DNA from: Pseudomonas sp. NC02
GTDB lineage: Bacteria; Pseudomonadota; Gammaproteobacteria; Pseudomonadales; Pseudomonadaceae
DNA: 64,000 nt
Assembly: GCF_002874965.1 (NCBI RefSeq)
Contig: NZ_CP025624.1
Coordinates: 3,286,001-3,350,000 of the forward strand
Reading direction: 5' to 3'
Below, piece by piece: positions 1 to 7,604 of this stretch. The translations under genes were made by a program, and so were the position numbers. The notes under the pieces are model-generated. The model worked only from the letters and a program-made list of their open reading frames with translations, did no database searches and was not told the DNA's origin. Every line of letters begins with the position of its first letter. Position 1 is the first letter of the stretch.

Positions 1-2
1 AC

Positions 3-521
3 CTGCGCGACCCGCAGCACGCAATCATGGCCATCCACAACAACCTCTCCGGGCGCCAGCCGGGTGACCCGGCCACCGAGCTGGGCCTGGCGCGGATTGC
101 CGATCCCGAGTACCCGCAGGTGATCGCCAACTACCAGAACCAGTTCGCCGACGGGCGTCAGGTCAAGAGCACTTCCATCGGCATCAAGGACTCCACCGGC
201 AAGTACGTGGCGGCCTTGTGCATGAACGTCGACCTCTCGTTGTTCCGTGGCTTGCAGGGCATGCTGGAACAGTTCGGCTCGGTCAGCGGCGATCGGCCCG
301 CCGAGTCTCTCGACCCGTCCGGTGCGGACGCCATTCGTGCGCGCATCGACCAGTTCGCCGCACGCCTGGCGACCACCCCACGAGCCCTCAAGGCCGCCGA
401 CCGGCGCCTGCTGATGCAAGAGCTGAAAGAAGCCGGCGTGATGGACATCCGGCGTGCCATGGAAACGGTTGCCTCACACCTTGGGGTCTCGCGGGCGGCG
501 GTCTACACCTACGCCAAATGA
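3..521 (+). CDS. YheO/DauR-type PAS-HTH transcriptional regulator, C-terminal part (5' end outside window)
   Basis: The reading frame is open from the first bases of the window, so the true start lies upstream; 172 residues are visible. The first half reads like the YheO-type PAS-like ligand domain (an IGIKDSTGKYVAALCMNVD stretch). The last ~55 residues are helical and end in a helix-turn-helix (AMETVASHLGVSRAAVYTYAK region), the layout of the DauR family that controls D-amino-acid use. The stop lies one base from the end of the convergent RidA gene. Next to a RidA and a PLP-dependent dehydratase, a role in controlling amino-acid catabolism is likely, but the ligand is inferred only from family and context. 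Confidence 0.8.
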   Translation: MRDPQHAIMAIHNNLSGRQPGDPATELGLARIADPEYPQVIANYQNQFADGRQVKSTSIGIKDSTGKYVAALCMNVDLSLFRGLQGMLEQFGSVSGDRPAESLDPSGADAIRARIDQFAARLATTPRALKAADRRLLMQELKEAGVMDIRRAMETVASHLGVSRAAVYTYAK

Positions 522-522
522 C

Positions 523-900
523 CTATGCCGAGCGCGCCACGGCTTCGATTTCAATCAGATAGCCGTGGTGCAGTTCCGGCACCGGCACCACCGCGCGGGC
601 GGGGCGGTGATCCCCCAGCGCAGCGGCGTACAAGCCATCAAATTCAGGCCAGTGTTTTACCCCCACCACGTACACCGTGACTTTCACCAGGTCTGCGGGT
701 GAGCCGCCTGCGGCCTTCAAAATCGCCAACAGATTGTCCAGGGCCACTTGAGCCTGTTCGGCAAACGAAGCCTCGAGGTTATGACGCCCGTCAGGGCTCA
801 CCGGCAATTGACCGGAGATGTACAGCGTGCCCTGGTGGCTTACGGCCTGGGAGTAGTGACCGGCAGGCGCCGAGGCCGCGGGGGTGTGGACGAAGTTCAT
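523..900 (-). CDS. RidA/YjgF family enamine/imine deaminase
   Basis: This 125-residue protein has the full RidA length and its signature elements: GHYSQAV near residue 15, SGQLPVSPDG, the active-site arginine in the RPARAVV segment, and the closing EIEAVA strand. RidA proteins hydrolyse reactive 2-aminoacrylate and other enamines released by PLP-dependent dehydratases. Its start codon overlaps the stop of the upstream dehydratase by 4 bases (ATGA), so the two are translationally coupled and the detoxifier is made with the enzyme that generates its substrate. A YjgF-like member with another amidohydrolase role cannot be excluded. Confidence 0.88.
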   Translation of the reverse strand: MNFVHTPAASAPAGHYSQAVSHQGTLYISGQLPVSPDGRHNLEASFAEQAQVALDNLLAILKAAGGSPADLVKVTVYVVGVKHWPEFDGLYAAALGDHRPARAVVPVPELHHGYLIEIEAVARSA

Positions 901-1862
901 TGTGGAGCGCTCAGCAACTGCGCATACGTTTGGAGGTCGACGTTGCCGCCGGTCACGATGACGCCCACGCGCTGGCCCCGGAACTGATGCTTGAGGTTTC
1001 GCAGGGCCGCGAGGCCAAGGCAGCCGGTGGGCTCCACGACCATCTTCATGCGCTGCATGAAGAACTTCATCGAGGCCACCAACTCGGCGTCCGAGACAGT
1101 GAAAATGTCAGTGACCTGCTCGCGAATGATCGGGAAGGTGTGCTGACCCAAATGCTGGGTCTGGGCGCCGTCGGCGATGGTGACGGGCGTGTCGATGTGC
1201 ACGATGCTGCCGCTCTGGAAGGAGCGCTGGCCGTCGTTCCCGGCTTCGGGCTCGACCCCGTACACGAGGCAATCGGGCGCCAGCGCATGGGTGGCCAGCG
1301 CGGTGCCGGAGAGCATGCCGCCACCACCCAGGCCGACAAACAGCGCGTCCAGCGGGCCGGTGAACTCCAGCAGCTCCTTCGCGGCAGTGCCCTGGCCGGC
1401 CAGCACGTCCGGGTGGTCGAAGGAGGGGATCAGGGTCATGCCGTGTTGCTCGGCGAGTGTGCGACCGATCTGCTCGCGGTCTTCGGTGATGCGGTCATAG
1501 AACACCACGCTTGCACCGTATTCCCGGGTAGCGGCGACCTTCGCGGCGGGGGCGTCGGTGGGCATCACGATGGTTGCCGGCATCTGCAACAACCGCGCGG
1601 CCAGCGCGATGCCTTGCGCATGATTACCCGAGGAAAACGCCACGACGCCAGCCTTGCGCTGCTGCTCATCAAAACGCGACAGCGCATTGAAGGCGCCGCG
1701 AAACTTGAACGAGCCGGTGCGTTGCAGGTTTTCGCACTTGATAAACACCTGGGCGCCGGTCTCGGCATCGAGGGTACGCGAGGTGAACACCGGCGTGCGG
1801 TGGGCGAAGCCTTCCAGGCGCTCGGCGGCTTTGATTACGTCATGGTAGGAAGACGGTGGCAT
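897..1862 (-). CDS. PLP-dependent threonine/serine (or threo-3-hydroxyaspartate) dehydratase
   Basis: This 321-residue fold-type II PLP enzyme carries the Schiff-base lysine in SFKFRGA (K53), the SSGNHAQG substrate loop and the glycine-rich phosphate loop GLGGGG. It lacks the C-terminal ACT-like regulatory domain of biosynthetic IlvA, so it is a catabolic-type dehydratase or the related serine racemase/3-hydroxyaspartate ammonia-lyase. The start is ATG at 1862 with a GAGAGG ribosome site upstream. It forms a two-gene operon with the overlapping RidA gene. The DauR-like regulator next door makes D-amino-acid or hydroxyaspartate metabolism plausible; motif reading cannot settle the substrate. 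Confidence 0.82.
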   Translation of the reverse strand: MPPSSYHDVIKAAERLEGFAHRTPVFTSRTLDAETGAQVFIKCENLQRTGSFKFRGAFNALSRFDEQQRKAGVVAFSSGNHAQGIALAARLLQMPATIVMPTDAPAAKVAATREYGASVVFYDRITEDREQIGRTLAEQHGMTLIPSFDHPDVLAGQGTAAKELLEFTGPLDALFVGLGGGGMLSGTALATHALAPDCLVYGVEPEAGNDGQRSFQSGSIVHIDTPVTIADGAQTQHLGQHTFPIIREQVTDIFTVSDAELVASMKFFMQRMKMVVEPTGCLGLAALRNLKHQFRGQRVGVIVTGGNVDLQTYAQLLSAPQ

Positions 1863-1976
1863 GGGAGGGACCTCTCGAATGTCGTTAGATGGATAAAATA
1901 TCCATATCTATACAAACTGTAAAGTTGCATTTCATGCTAGCGTTTCGGGCTTCTCTGATCTGTAGAGGGCTCGACG

Positions 1977-2597
1977 TTGATTCGACTGACCGATTACATC
2001 GCTGATTTTTCCCGTTCGCCGCTGGCACCCTGGGTGGATCTTGCGCCGTGGGAGTTGGTGACCCAGGCGCCGGAAATCGTTCGCAAATTGCTGGCGGGGC
2101 TTTCTGATGATGACTATGAGATTCATGACGAGATTGCCGTGCACCGTACTGCGGTCGTGGAGGCGGGCGCTGTTTTGAAATCGCCGCTGATCATCGGCGC
2201 CCACTGTTTTATCGCTGCCGGTGCCTACCTTCGCGGCGGTTGCTGGGTGGATGAATATTGCATCTTCGGACCGGGTGCAGAGCTCAAGACATCCTTTGTC
2301 TTCAGCGGCAGCAAGTTGGCGCATTTCAACTTTGTCGGTGATTCGGTATTGGGCCGCGGGGTTAACCTGGAAGCCGGCAGTATCGTGGCCAACTACCGGA
2401 ACGAGCGTGACGACAAGGAAGTGCAGGTGCGCATTGACGGGCAGTTGCAGCGCACCGGCTGTGACAAGTTTGGCGCGCTGCTTGGGGATCAGTGCCGGGT
2501 GGGAGCCAATGGCGTGCTGGCGCCGGGTGCGGTGCTCGGTTCAGGTCGTGTGGTGGGGCGCGGTCAACTGTTCGATGGAGAAGTGGGCAACGGTTAG
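1977..2597 (+). CDS. Left-handed beta-helix (LpxA/GlmU-like) acyl- or acetyltransferase
   Basis: This 206-residue protein contains imperfect hexapeptide repeats from about residue 55 to 195 (runs such as AVVEAGAVLKSPLIIGAHC and VGANGVLAPGAVLGSG), the pattern of left-handed parallel beta-helix transferases and GlmU C-terminal-like proteins. The frame begins with TTG at 1977, preceded by an AGAGGG ribosome site about nine bases upstream; no in-frame ATG gives the conserved N-terminus. It stands alone between the divergent dehydratase operon and the FecI gene. Substrate unknown; sugar-nucleotide or sugar-phosphate acylation is the family expectation. Confidence 0.72.
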   Translation: MIRLTDYIADFSRSPLAPWVDLAPWELVTQAPEIVRKLLAGLSDDDYEIHDEIAVHRTAVVEAGAVLKSPLIIGAHCFIAAGAYLRGGCWVDEYCIFGPGAELKTSFVFSGSKLAHFNFVGDSVLGRGVNLEAGSIVANYRNERDDKEVQVRIDGQLQRTGCDKFGALLGDQCRVGANGVLAPGAVLGSGRVVGRGQLFDGEVGNG

Positions 2598-2630
2598 TCG
2601 AAAAGAACGTGGTACGCCGGCAGGTTATTA

Positions 2631-2650
2631 AATAGAATGAATCTCATTTG
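2631..2650. promoter_or_regulatory. Candidate Fur box upstream of the FecI-type sigma gene
   Basis: The segment contains an imperfect AATGA-ATCTCATT dyad matching the GATAATGATAATCATTATC Fur consensus at most positions. It ends about 31 bases before the ATG of the sigma factor gene, where iron-starvation sigma genes of pseudomonads normally carry Fur control. Assigned by eye. Confidence 0.6.
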
Positions 2651-2681
2651 AGACTGACTCGCGCCGCGCAGGTTACTTGCC

Positions 2682-3200
2682 ATGAATGATGCTGTAGTGC
2701 CGACGCACCTCGCTGAACCCAGCCTTCACACGTTCTATCGCGACCACCGCAGCTGGCTCGAAAGCTGGCTGCGGCGCCGCTTGGGCAACGCCTGGGATGC
2801 GGCCGACCTGAGCCAGGACACGTTCCTGCGGGTGCTGGCCAGCGCGCAGCCGATTGCGCAATTGCAGGAGCCCCGGGCCTATCTGGTGACGGTGGGCAAG
2901 CGCTTGCTGGTGAATTTTCACCAGCGGCGCAGTCTGGAACGGGCGTATCTCAATGCGTTGATGCAGTTGCCGGAGGCTTGCGTGCCGTCGCCGGAGCAAC
3001 GCTGGTTGCTGCTGGAAACCCTACAAGCCCTGGATGAATTGCTCGACGGTTTGCCGGCGGTGGTGCGCCGCGCGTTTCTCTGGAGCCAGCTGGAAGGACT
3101 CGGCTATCGGGAGATTGCCGAGCGGCTCAAGGTGTCCGAGCGTACGGTCAAGCGCTACATGGCCCAGGCTTACGAGCATTGCCTGCTGGTGGAACTGTGA
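2682..3200 (+). CDS. FecI-type ECF RNA polymerase sigma factor
   Basis: This 172-residue protein has the two-domain ECF layout: region 2 with the DAADLSQDTFLRVL core-binding segment (residues ~39-52) and region 4 with the LPAVVRRAFLWSQLEGLGYREIAERL helix-turn-helix followed by VSERTVKRYMAQAY. Strong similarity to FecI/FpvI-like iron-starvation sigma factors is evident. The downstream fecR-like gene begins at a GTG overlapping this stop codon, giving the usual coupled sigma/anti-sigma pair. A candidate Fur box precedes it, so transcription under iron limitation is expected. Unusually, no TonB-dependent receptor gene follows. Confidence 0.88.
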   Translation: MNDAVVPTHLAEPSLHTFYRDHRSWLESWLRRRLGNAWDAADLSQDTFLRVLASAQPIAQLQEPRAYLVTVGKRLLVNFHQRRSLERAYLNALMQLPEACVPSPEQRWLLLETLQALDELLDGLPAVVRRAFLWSQLEGLGYREIAERLKVSERTVKRYMAQAYEHCLLVEL

Positions 3201-4132
3201 GCCGTGCTGCGCCGGATCTCGCCCGGGCGGCGGCGCAATGGCTGGCGTTGCTGGAATCCGGCAGCGCCACCGAACGTGATCACGCCCGCCTGCAGCAGTG
3301 GCGTGACAGCCATCCCCAGCATGAGCAGATCTGGCAAAAAGCCCAATCGCTGCGCCAACGGTTTACCGACTTGCCGCCAGCGTTGGCCATGGCCAGCCTT
3401 GATCGTCCGCAACCGGGACGGCGTGCAGTACTCAAGCGTGCCTTGGGTGTCGCCGCGTTGTTGCCAACCGCGTGGTTGCTCAGCCGGCAATTGCCTATCG
3501 ACGTGTGGCGCGCCGACCTGCACACCGCCACTGGCGAACGCAAGCGAGTGCCGCTGTTGGATGGCAGCAGCCTGCAACTGAATACCGCGAGCGCGGTGGA
3601 CGTGGATACGGCCCGGCGCCGTGTGACGCTGGTGGAAGGGGAGATGGCGTTGACGGTGCCGGGGGCTGGTGCGCTGACGGTGCAGACGCGTTATGGCCAG
3701 GTGATCGTCAGCCAGGCTGAAGTGTGTGTGCGGCAGTTGTCTTCCGGGTGTTTGGTGTCGGTGTTGAAGGGCGCGGTGCAGGTGCAGGACCTGCGTGGGC
3801 AGGTGGCGACATTGCAGGGGGGGCAGCAGGCACGGTTGCAGGCGTCGGGGATGGGCGCTGCGGTGGGGTTTGATGCGTTGCAATTGGGTTGGCGCGACGG
3901 TGTGCTGACTGCGCAGAACCAGCTGTTGGGTGATTTTTTGCGGGAGCTGGAGCGGTATCGGCCGGGTGTGCTGCGCTGGGACCCGAGCCTTGAAGCGCTG
4001 CGGGTCACTGGGAGTTTTCAGTTGGCCGATACCGATCGAATTCTTGCGTTGCTGGCGTCGACGATGCCGCTGCAAGTGCAGTCCCGTACGCAGTATTGGG
4101 TGACGTTGACGCCGCGTAAATCGGCTGCTTGA
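3197..4132 (+). CDS. FecR-type transmembrane sigma-factor regulator
   Basis: Starting at GTG 3197, which overlaps the sigma gene stop, the product has 311 residues. An N-terminal cytoplasmic DUF4880-like domain (ARAAAQWLALLESG...RDHARLQQWRD) is followed by one membrane segment near residues 80-100 (LKRALGVAALLPTAWLL) and a periplasmic FecR domain with the ATGERKRVPLLDGSSLQLNT signature. The C-terminus resembles the STN-like element that contacts the receptor plug. FecR proteins pass a siderophore-occupancy signal from a TonB-dependent receptor to the sigma factor. No such receptor is encoded on either side; the cognate partner must lie elsewhere or be lost. Confidence 0.87.
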   Translation: MSRAAPDLARAAAQWLALLESGSATERDHARLQQWRDSHPQHEQIWQKAQSLRQRFTDLPPALAMASLDRPQPGRRAVLKRALGVAALLPTAWLLSRQLPIDVWRADLHTATGERKRVPLLDGSSLQLNTASAVDVDTARRRVTLVEGEMALTVPGAGALTVQTRYGQVIVSQAEVCVRQLSSGCLVSVLKGAVQVQDLRGQVATLQGGQQARLQASGMGAAVGFDALQLGWRDGVLTAQNQLLGDFLRELERYRPGVLRWDPSLEALRVTGSFQLADTDRILALLASTMPLQVQSRTQYWVTLTPRKSAA

Positions 4133-4142
4133 TGCGATCCTT

Positions 4143-4240
4143 GTGGGAGCGGGCTTGCTCGCGAAGAACCTGAGAGCGCCGCGTTGAATCAGGATGCCCG
4201 CGTCATCGTTAACGACCTTCGCGAGCAAGCCCGCTCCCAC
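4143..4240. repeat. REPIN: paired inverted REP sequences (copy A)
   Basis: Two perfect 24-base inverted arms (4143-4166 and 4217-4240; core GTGGGAGCGGGCTTGCTCGC) enclose a 50-base loop with AACCTGAGAGCGCCGCGTT and CGTCATCGTTAACGAC. It sits between the convergent fecR-like and ssuB-like genes. Related copies lie at 7488, 21409, 28902, 34813, 56555 and 62434. The flank GACCGTGCCCGCTTTAG-like sequence after the right arm is shared with the copies at 28902 and 56555. Confidence 0.93.
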
Positions 4241-4295
4241 ATTTGAACCGTGCCCGCTTTAGCTTTTGATTTTGGGCGGACTCAACACGTGCCTT

Positions 4296-5009
4296 TCAGA
4301 TCACATGCGCCCGCTGCAGCTCAGTCAACGCCAGTGCCTTGAGCCGCGCCAACTGCGGATCCCGCCGATCCCGCGGATGCACCAGCTCCACCGCCAGCTC
4401 CTGGCGAATACTGCTCGGCCGGTTATCCATCACCAACACCCGGTCACTCAGGTACAGCGCCTCGTCCACATCGTGAGTCACCAACAGCAGGGCGATCCCG
4501 TGGTGCTCGGCCAATTGCAGCAGCAGGTCCTGCAGCTTCATGCGGGTAAACGCATCCACCGCGCTGAACGGTTCGTCCAGCAACAGCACCTGCGGCCGTG
4601 AATACAGCCCGCGAGCAATCGCCACCCGTTGCGCCATCCCGCCAGACAACGCCTTGGGCAACGCCTGGCCAAAACCCGTAAGCCCCACCTCATCGATCAA
4701 CTGCGCGACCCAGGCCTTGTCATAGCCATCGTCATCGCTGAAACCAATGTTTTGCTCCACCGTCAGCCACGGCATCAGGCGTGGCTCCTGAAATACAAAC
4801 GCGACCTCACCACCGCCTTGCAACAGTTCCCCCTGATAGTCCTTTTCCAGCCCGGCGACGATCCGCAGCAAGGTGCTTTTGCCGCAGCCACTGGGGCCCA
4901 GCAAACTGACGGCTTCCCGCGGCTGCAAGGCCAAATGGACGTTGGTCAGCACCGTCGTTGCGCCGAAGTTTTTCCGCTCGACGCGAATGTCCAGTAGCGC
5001 TTCACTCAT
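4296..5009 (-). CDS. ABC transporter ATP-binding protein, sulfonate/nitrate/taurine (SsuB/TauB) type
   Basis: The product (237 residues from ATG at 5009, which has GGAGA upstream) carries Walker A GPSGCGKST, Q-loop FQEPRLMPW, the signature LSGGMAQR, Walker B VLLLDEPFSAVDAF and the switch histidine in LVTHDVDEAL. This combination is typical of the NitT/TauT subfamily that energises uptake of sulfonates, taurine, nitrate or similar anions. It is the last gene of a substrate-binding protein/permease/ATPase operon; the gap to the permease stop is two bases. No alkanesulfonate monooxygenase (ssuD/ssuE) is present here, so the substrate remains open. Confidence 0.88.
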   Translation of the reverse strand: MSEALLDIRVERKNFGATTVLTNVHLALQPREAVSLLGPSGCGKSTLLRIVAGLEKDYQGELLQGGGEVAFVFQEPRLMPWLTVEQNIGFSDDDGYDKAWVAQLIDEVGLTGFGQALPKALSGGMAQRVAIARGLYSRPQVLLLDEPFSAVDAFTRMKLQDLLLQLAEHHGIALLLVTHDVDEALYLSDRVLVMDNRPSSIRQELAVELVHPRDRRDPQLARLKALALTELQRAHVI

Positions 5010-5011
5010 GC

Positions 5012-5845
5012 TCAATTCTCCGGGCCTTGGCCGTTGAAGGTATCGCGCCAGGCCAGGCAGCGTTTTTCCAGGGCCGCCAACAGGCCGTCGCTGATCTTGC
5101 CCAGCAGCGCCAGCACGATGATCGCCGCCAGCACAATGTCAGGCCGTGAGGTTTCCCGGCCGTCGCTGAGCAGGTAACCCAGGCCCTTGGTCGCGGCGAT
5201 CAACTCGGCCGCCACCAGGAACATCCACGCCAGGCTCAGGCCGCTGCGCAAGCCGGTGAACAGGCCGGGCAGGGCGGCAGGCAACAGGATGCGACGCACC
5301 AGGCGCGTGCGGCTGAAGCCATACATCTGCCCGACTTCCACCAGCTTGCGGTCGATGTCGCGAATGGCCGCGACGCCATTGAGGTACACCGGGAAGAACG
5401 CGCCGATGGCAATCAGCACGATCTTCGAGGTCTCATCAATGCCCAGCCACAGCAGCAACAGCGGCACCCAGGCCAGGCTCGGGATAGAGCGCAGGCCGGC
5501 GAAGGTTGGTTCCAGGTACGCCTCGGCCTCGCGGCTCAAGCCGACCCAGGCGGCAAACACCAGAGCCAGGCCGGCGCCGATGGTGAACCCCAGCAGCACC
5601 CGCAACAGGCTGGCGCTGATGTGTTTCCACAGCGCGCCTTCGGCGAGGTCGGTGAGGGTCACGGCGATCTCGCTGGGCGCCGGCATCTGGTAGGACGGCA
5701 GCCAGCCGATGCGCACCACCACTTCAAGGATCACCAGGATCAACACCGGCAACGCCAGGCCCTTGAGCCGCCGCGGCCAGGCGCTGCGCTGCACGGTGAG
5801 CGTTGGCGCGAGTGCGACGGGCAGGGTTTCGCTTTTGCTGCTCAT
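5012..5845 (-). CDS. ABC transporter permease, SsuC/TauC type
   Basis: The start is placed at ATG 5845, preceded by an AAGGGGA ribosome site; an upstream in-frame start would overlap the substrate-binding gene. The 277-residue product shows about six hydrophobic segments and the EAA-like cytoplasmic loop characteristic of binding-protein-dependent permeases (GVAAIRDIDRKLVEVGQMYG then RRILLPAALPGLFTGLRSG). It is the membrane channel of the sulfonate/nitrate/taurine-type importer encoded with its neighbours, ten bases downstream of the substrate-binding protein gene. Confidence 0.88.
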   Translation of the reverse strand: MSSKSETLPVALAPTLTVQRSAWPRRLKGLALPVLILVILEVVVRIGWLPSYQMPAPSEIAVTLTDLAEGALWKHISASLLRVLLGFTIGAGLALVFAAWVGLSREAEAYLEPTFAGLRSIPSLAWVPLLLLWLGIDETSKIVLIAIGAFFPVYLNGVAAIRDIDRKLVEVGQMYGFSRTRLVRRILLPAALPGLFTGLRSGLSLAWMFLVAAELIAATKGLGYLLSDGRETSRPDIVLAAIIVLALLGKISDGLLAALEKRCLAWRDTFNGQGPEN

Positions 5846-5855
5846 GACGCTCCCC

Positions 5856-6827
5856 TTATGGACGAGGCAAAGCCTGGCCAAAGCTTGGGTCGATCAACTG
5901 GTCGATCACCTGATCCACATTCACCCCACGGCGCACCAGTTCTTCCGACACCAGGATCGGCGCGGCCGCCTTGGACGACACCACGTCCTGGGCAGTGAGC
6001 AATGGGCTGCTAAGGTCGGTACGCGACAATTGCAGCTTGGCCACGTCCAGGGGCAGGCCGGATTCGTCGGCCAGCAGCTTGGCGAATTCGTCGGGGTGTT
6101 TCACCGCCCAGTTGCGGGCTTTTTCATAGGCACCGAGCACCTTGGCGACGGTCTGTGGATGCTCCTTGGCGTATTTGTCGGTCACGCTGACCACGCCGTA
6201 GCTGTTGAAGTCCTTGTTGCGGTACAGCAGGCGCGAACCGGCCTGGATTTCGCTGGCGGCCATGTGCGGGTCGAGACCGGCCCAGGCATCCACATCACCT
6301 TTCTCCAGCGCGGTACGGCCGTCCGGGTGTTGCAGGTGCACCAGCTCCACGTCGTCCTTGCTCAGGCCGGCTTTCTGCAGGCTGCGCAGGGTGAACAGGT
6401 ACGGGTCGGTGCCTTTGGTGGCGGCGATTTTCTTGCCCTTGAGGTCGCTGACGCTGTTGAACGTCGAGTCCTTGCGCACCACCAGTGCAGTCCACTCGGC
6501 GCGGCTGTACACATACACCGACTTGATCGGGCTGCCATTGGCCCGGCTGAGCACCGCCGACAGGCTGGCGGACGAGGCGAAGTCGACGCCGCCGCTGTTG
6601 AGGTATTCCAGGGAACGGTTGCTGCCCTGGCTCAACACCCAGCCGACCTTGGTTTGCGGCAGCGCTTCTTCAAGCCAGCCGAAGTGCTTGAGCACCAGGC
6701 TCACCGGGGAGTAGTAGGCGTAGTCCAGGTTGACTTGCGCAGGGTCGGTTTCCGCTGCTTGGGCCAGGGGTTGCAGGCTGAAGGCGAGGGCGCAGGCGCC
6801 CAACAGGGTATTGAAGAAGGGTTTCAT
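5856..6827 (-). CDS. ABC transporter periplasmic substrate-binding protein, SsuA/TauA (aliphatic sulfonate) type
   Basis: The start is set at ATG 6827 because it begins a clear signal peptide (MKPFFNTLLGACALAFSL...QAAE), while the longer frame adds an uncharged-poor leader without a ribosome site. The mature part has the NMT1/SsuA-like fold signature: DYAYYSPVSLVLKHFGWLEE at the start, SGGVDFASSASLSAVL, and DLKGKKIAATKGTDPYLF. It is first in the transporter operon. The family binds alkanesulfonates or related oxyanions; the exact ligand cannot be read off. The 413-base region upstream holds the divergent Mop gene's promoter too. Confidence 0.87.
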   Translation of the reverse strand: MKPFFNTLLGACALAFSLQPLAQAAETDPAQVNLDYAYYSPVSLVLKHFGWLEEALPQTKVGWVLSQGSNRSLEYLNSGGVDFASSASLSAVLSRANGSPIKSVYVYSRAEWTALVVRKDSTFNSVSDLKGKKIAATKGTDPYLFTLRSLQKAGLSKDDVELVHLQHPDGRTALEKGDVDAWAGLDPHMAASEIQAGSRLLYRNKDFNSYGVVSVTDKYAKEHPQTVAKVLGAYEKARNWAVKHPDEFAKLLADESGLPLDVAKLQLSRTDLSSPLLTAQDVVSSKAAAPILVSEELVRRGVNVDQVIDQLIDPSFGQALPRP

Positions 6828-7240
6828 GGAACAGCTCCGGACAAGGCGGGATAAGAGAAGGCTTTTCTTATATTTAGAAAATTCATATGGCATGTTCCAT
6901 CATGCGTTATAGGAATATGCAGTCTCTGTGCCAGCGTCTTTGCAGGGCAGGGCAACACCCTGGCGTAGCAGCTGTCGAGCCCAAGCGAGGCTGCGTTCGC
7001 GGTGTGTCAGACAGACCGCTGACGCAGTATCGCTTGGGCTCGACAGCTGCTACGTGGGGAGTGGTTGGGAGTGGGGAGGCGGGCACTTTGTTGAATCACT
7101 GTTGGCTGTGCAACAGCTTGCATATGTTTTTATGGAATAAATAAAGAGTTATATATTCCTTTTGTTGGTTTCACGAATAGGGCACTTTGAGTGCCTGCGC
7201 ATTCGTGCGGATTGACCCAACCGACCAAAGGAAAGCCGAC
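6828..7240. other. Divergent intergenic region between ssuA-like and mop-like genes
   Basis: 413 bases without a credible gene. It contains one REPIN-like inverted pair (6965-7053) and must hold promoters for both flanking genes. A short dyad GCATG-N6-CATGC (6890-6905) lies 63 bases upstream of the ssuA-like start and may be an operator; no named binding site can be assigned with confidence. Confidence 0.6.
6965..7053. repeat. Inverted repeat pair of a second REP class
   Basis: Perfect 23-base arms at 6965-6987 and 7031-7053 (core GTAGCAGCTGTCGAGCCC) enclose a 43-base loop. The sequence class differs from the GTGGGAGCGGGCTTGC class and resembles the unit of the tandem array at 18234-18868 (GCCGTCGAGCCCCAGCGAGG). 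Unlike most repeats here it lies between divergent genes. Confidence 0.9.
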
Positions 7241-7456
7241 ATGACCATTAAAGCGATCAACGTGCGCAACCAGTTCAAAGGCGTGATCAAGGAAATCCTG
7301 ATCGGCGAAGTGGTGTCCGAGATCGACGTGCAAACCGCGTCGGGGATCGTGACGTCGGTGATTACCACACGCTCGGTGCGTGACCTGGAATTGAAGGTGG
7401 GCAGTGAAGTGATTGCCTTTGTGAAGTCGACTGAAGTGTCGATCGCCAAGCTGTAA
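7241..7456 (+). CDS. Mop/molbindin-type (TOBE domain) molybdopterin-binding protein, SsuF-like
   Basis: Starting at ATG 7241 (AAAGGAAAG ribosome site) the product is 71 residues, the size of a single Mop domain. It shows the molbindin pattern NQFKGVIKEILIGEVVSEIDVQT, then SVITTRSVRDLELKVGSEVIAFVKSTEVSIAK. Such proteins bind molybdate/tungstate-type oxyanions as oligomers. In Pseudomonas putida a protein of this type (SsuF) is encoded with the alkanesulfonate genes, which fits the position next to the ssu-like transporter, although here it is divergently transcribed instead of terminal in the operon. Confidence 0.85.
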   Translation: MTIKAINVRNQFKGVIKEILIGEVVSEIDVQTASGIVTSVITTRSVRDLELKVGSEVIAFVKSTEVSIAKL

Positions 7457-7487
7457 ACCCGAGTCCAGTTGTGAACCCAATCCAAAT

Positions 7488-7575
7488 GTGGGAGCGGGCT
7501 TGCTCGCGAAGGCGGTGTGACAGTCGACATCTACAATGACTGATCCAGCGCTTTCGCGAGCAAGCCCGCTCACAC
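7488..7575. repeat. REPIN (copy B)
   Basis: Inverted REP arms of the GTGGGAGCGGGCTTGC class with one mismatch in the right arm (CTCACAC) enclose a loop of the GGTGTGACAGTC...ACTGATCCAGC subtype shared with copies at 34813 and 62434. It lies between the convergent mop-like gene and the long HrpK-like gene. Confidence 0.92.
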
Positions 7576-7604
7576 ATTTTGTTTTGCATACAGCCGTTGG
7601 AGGG

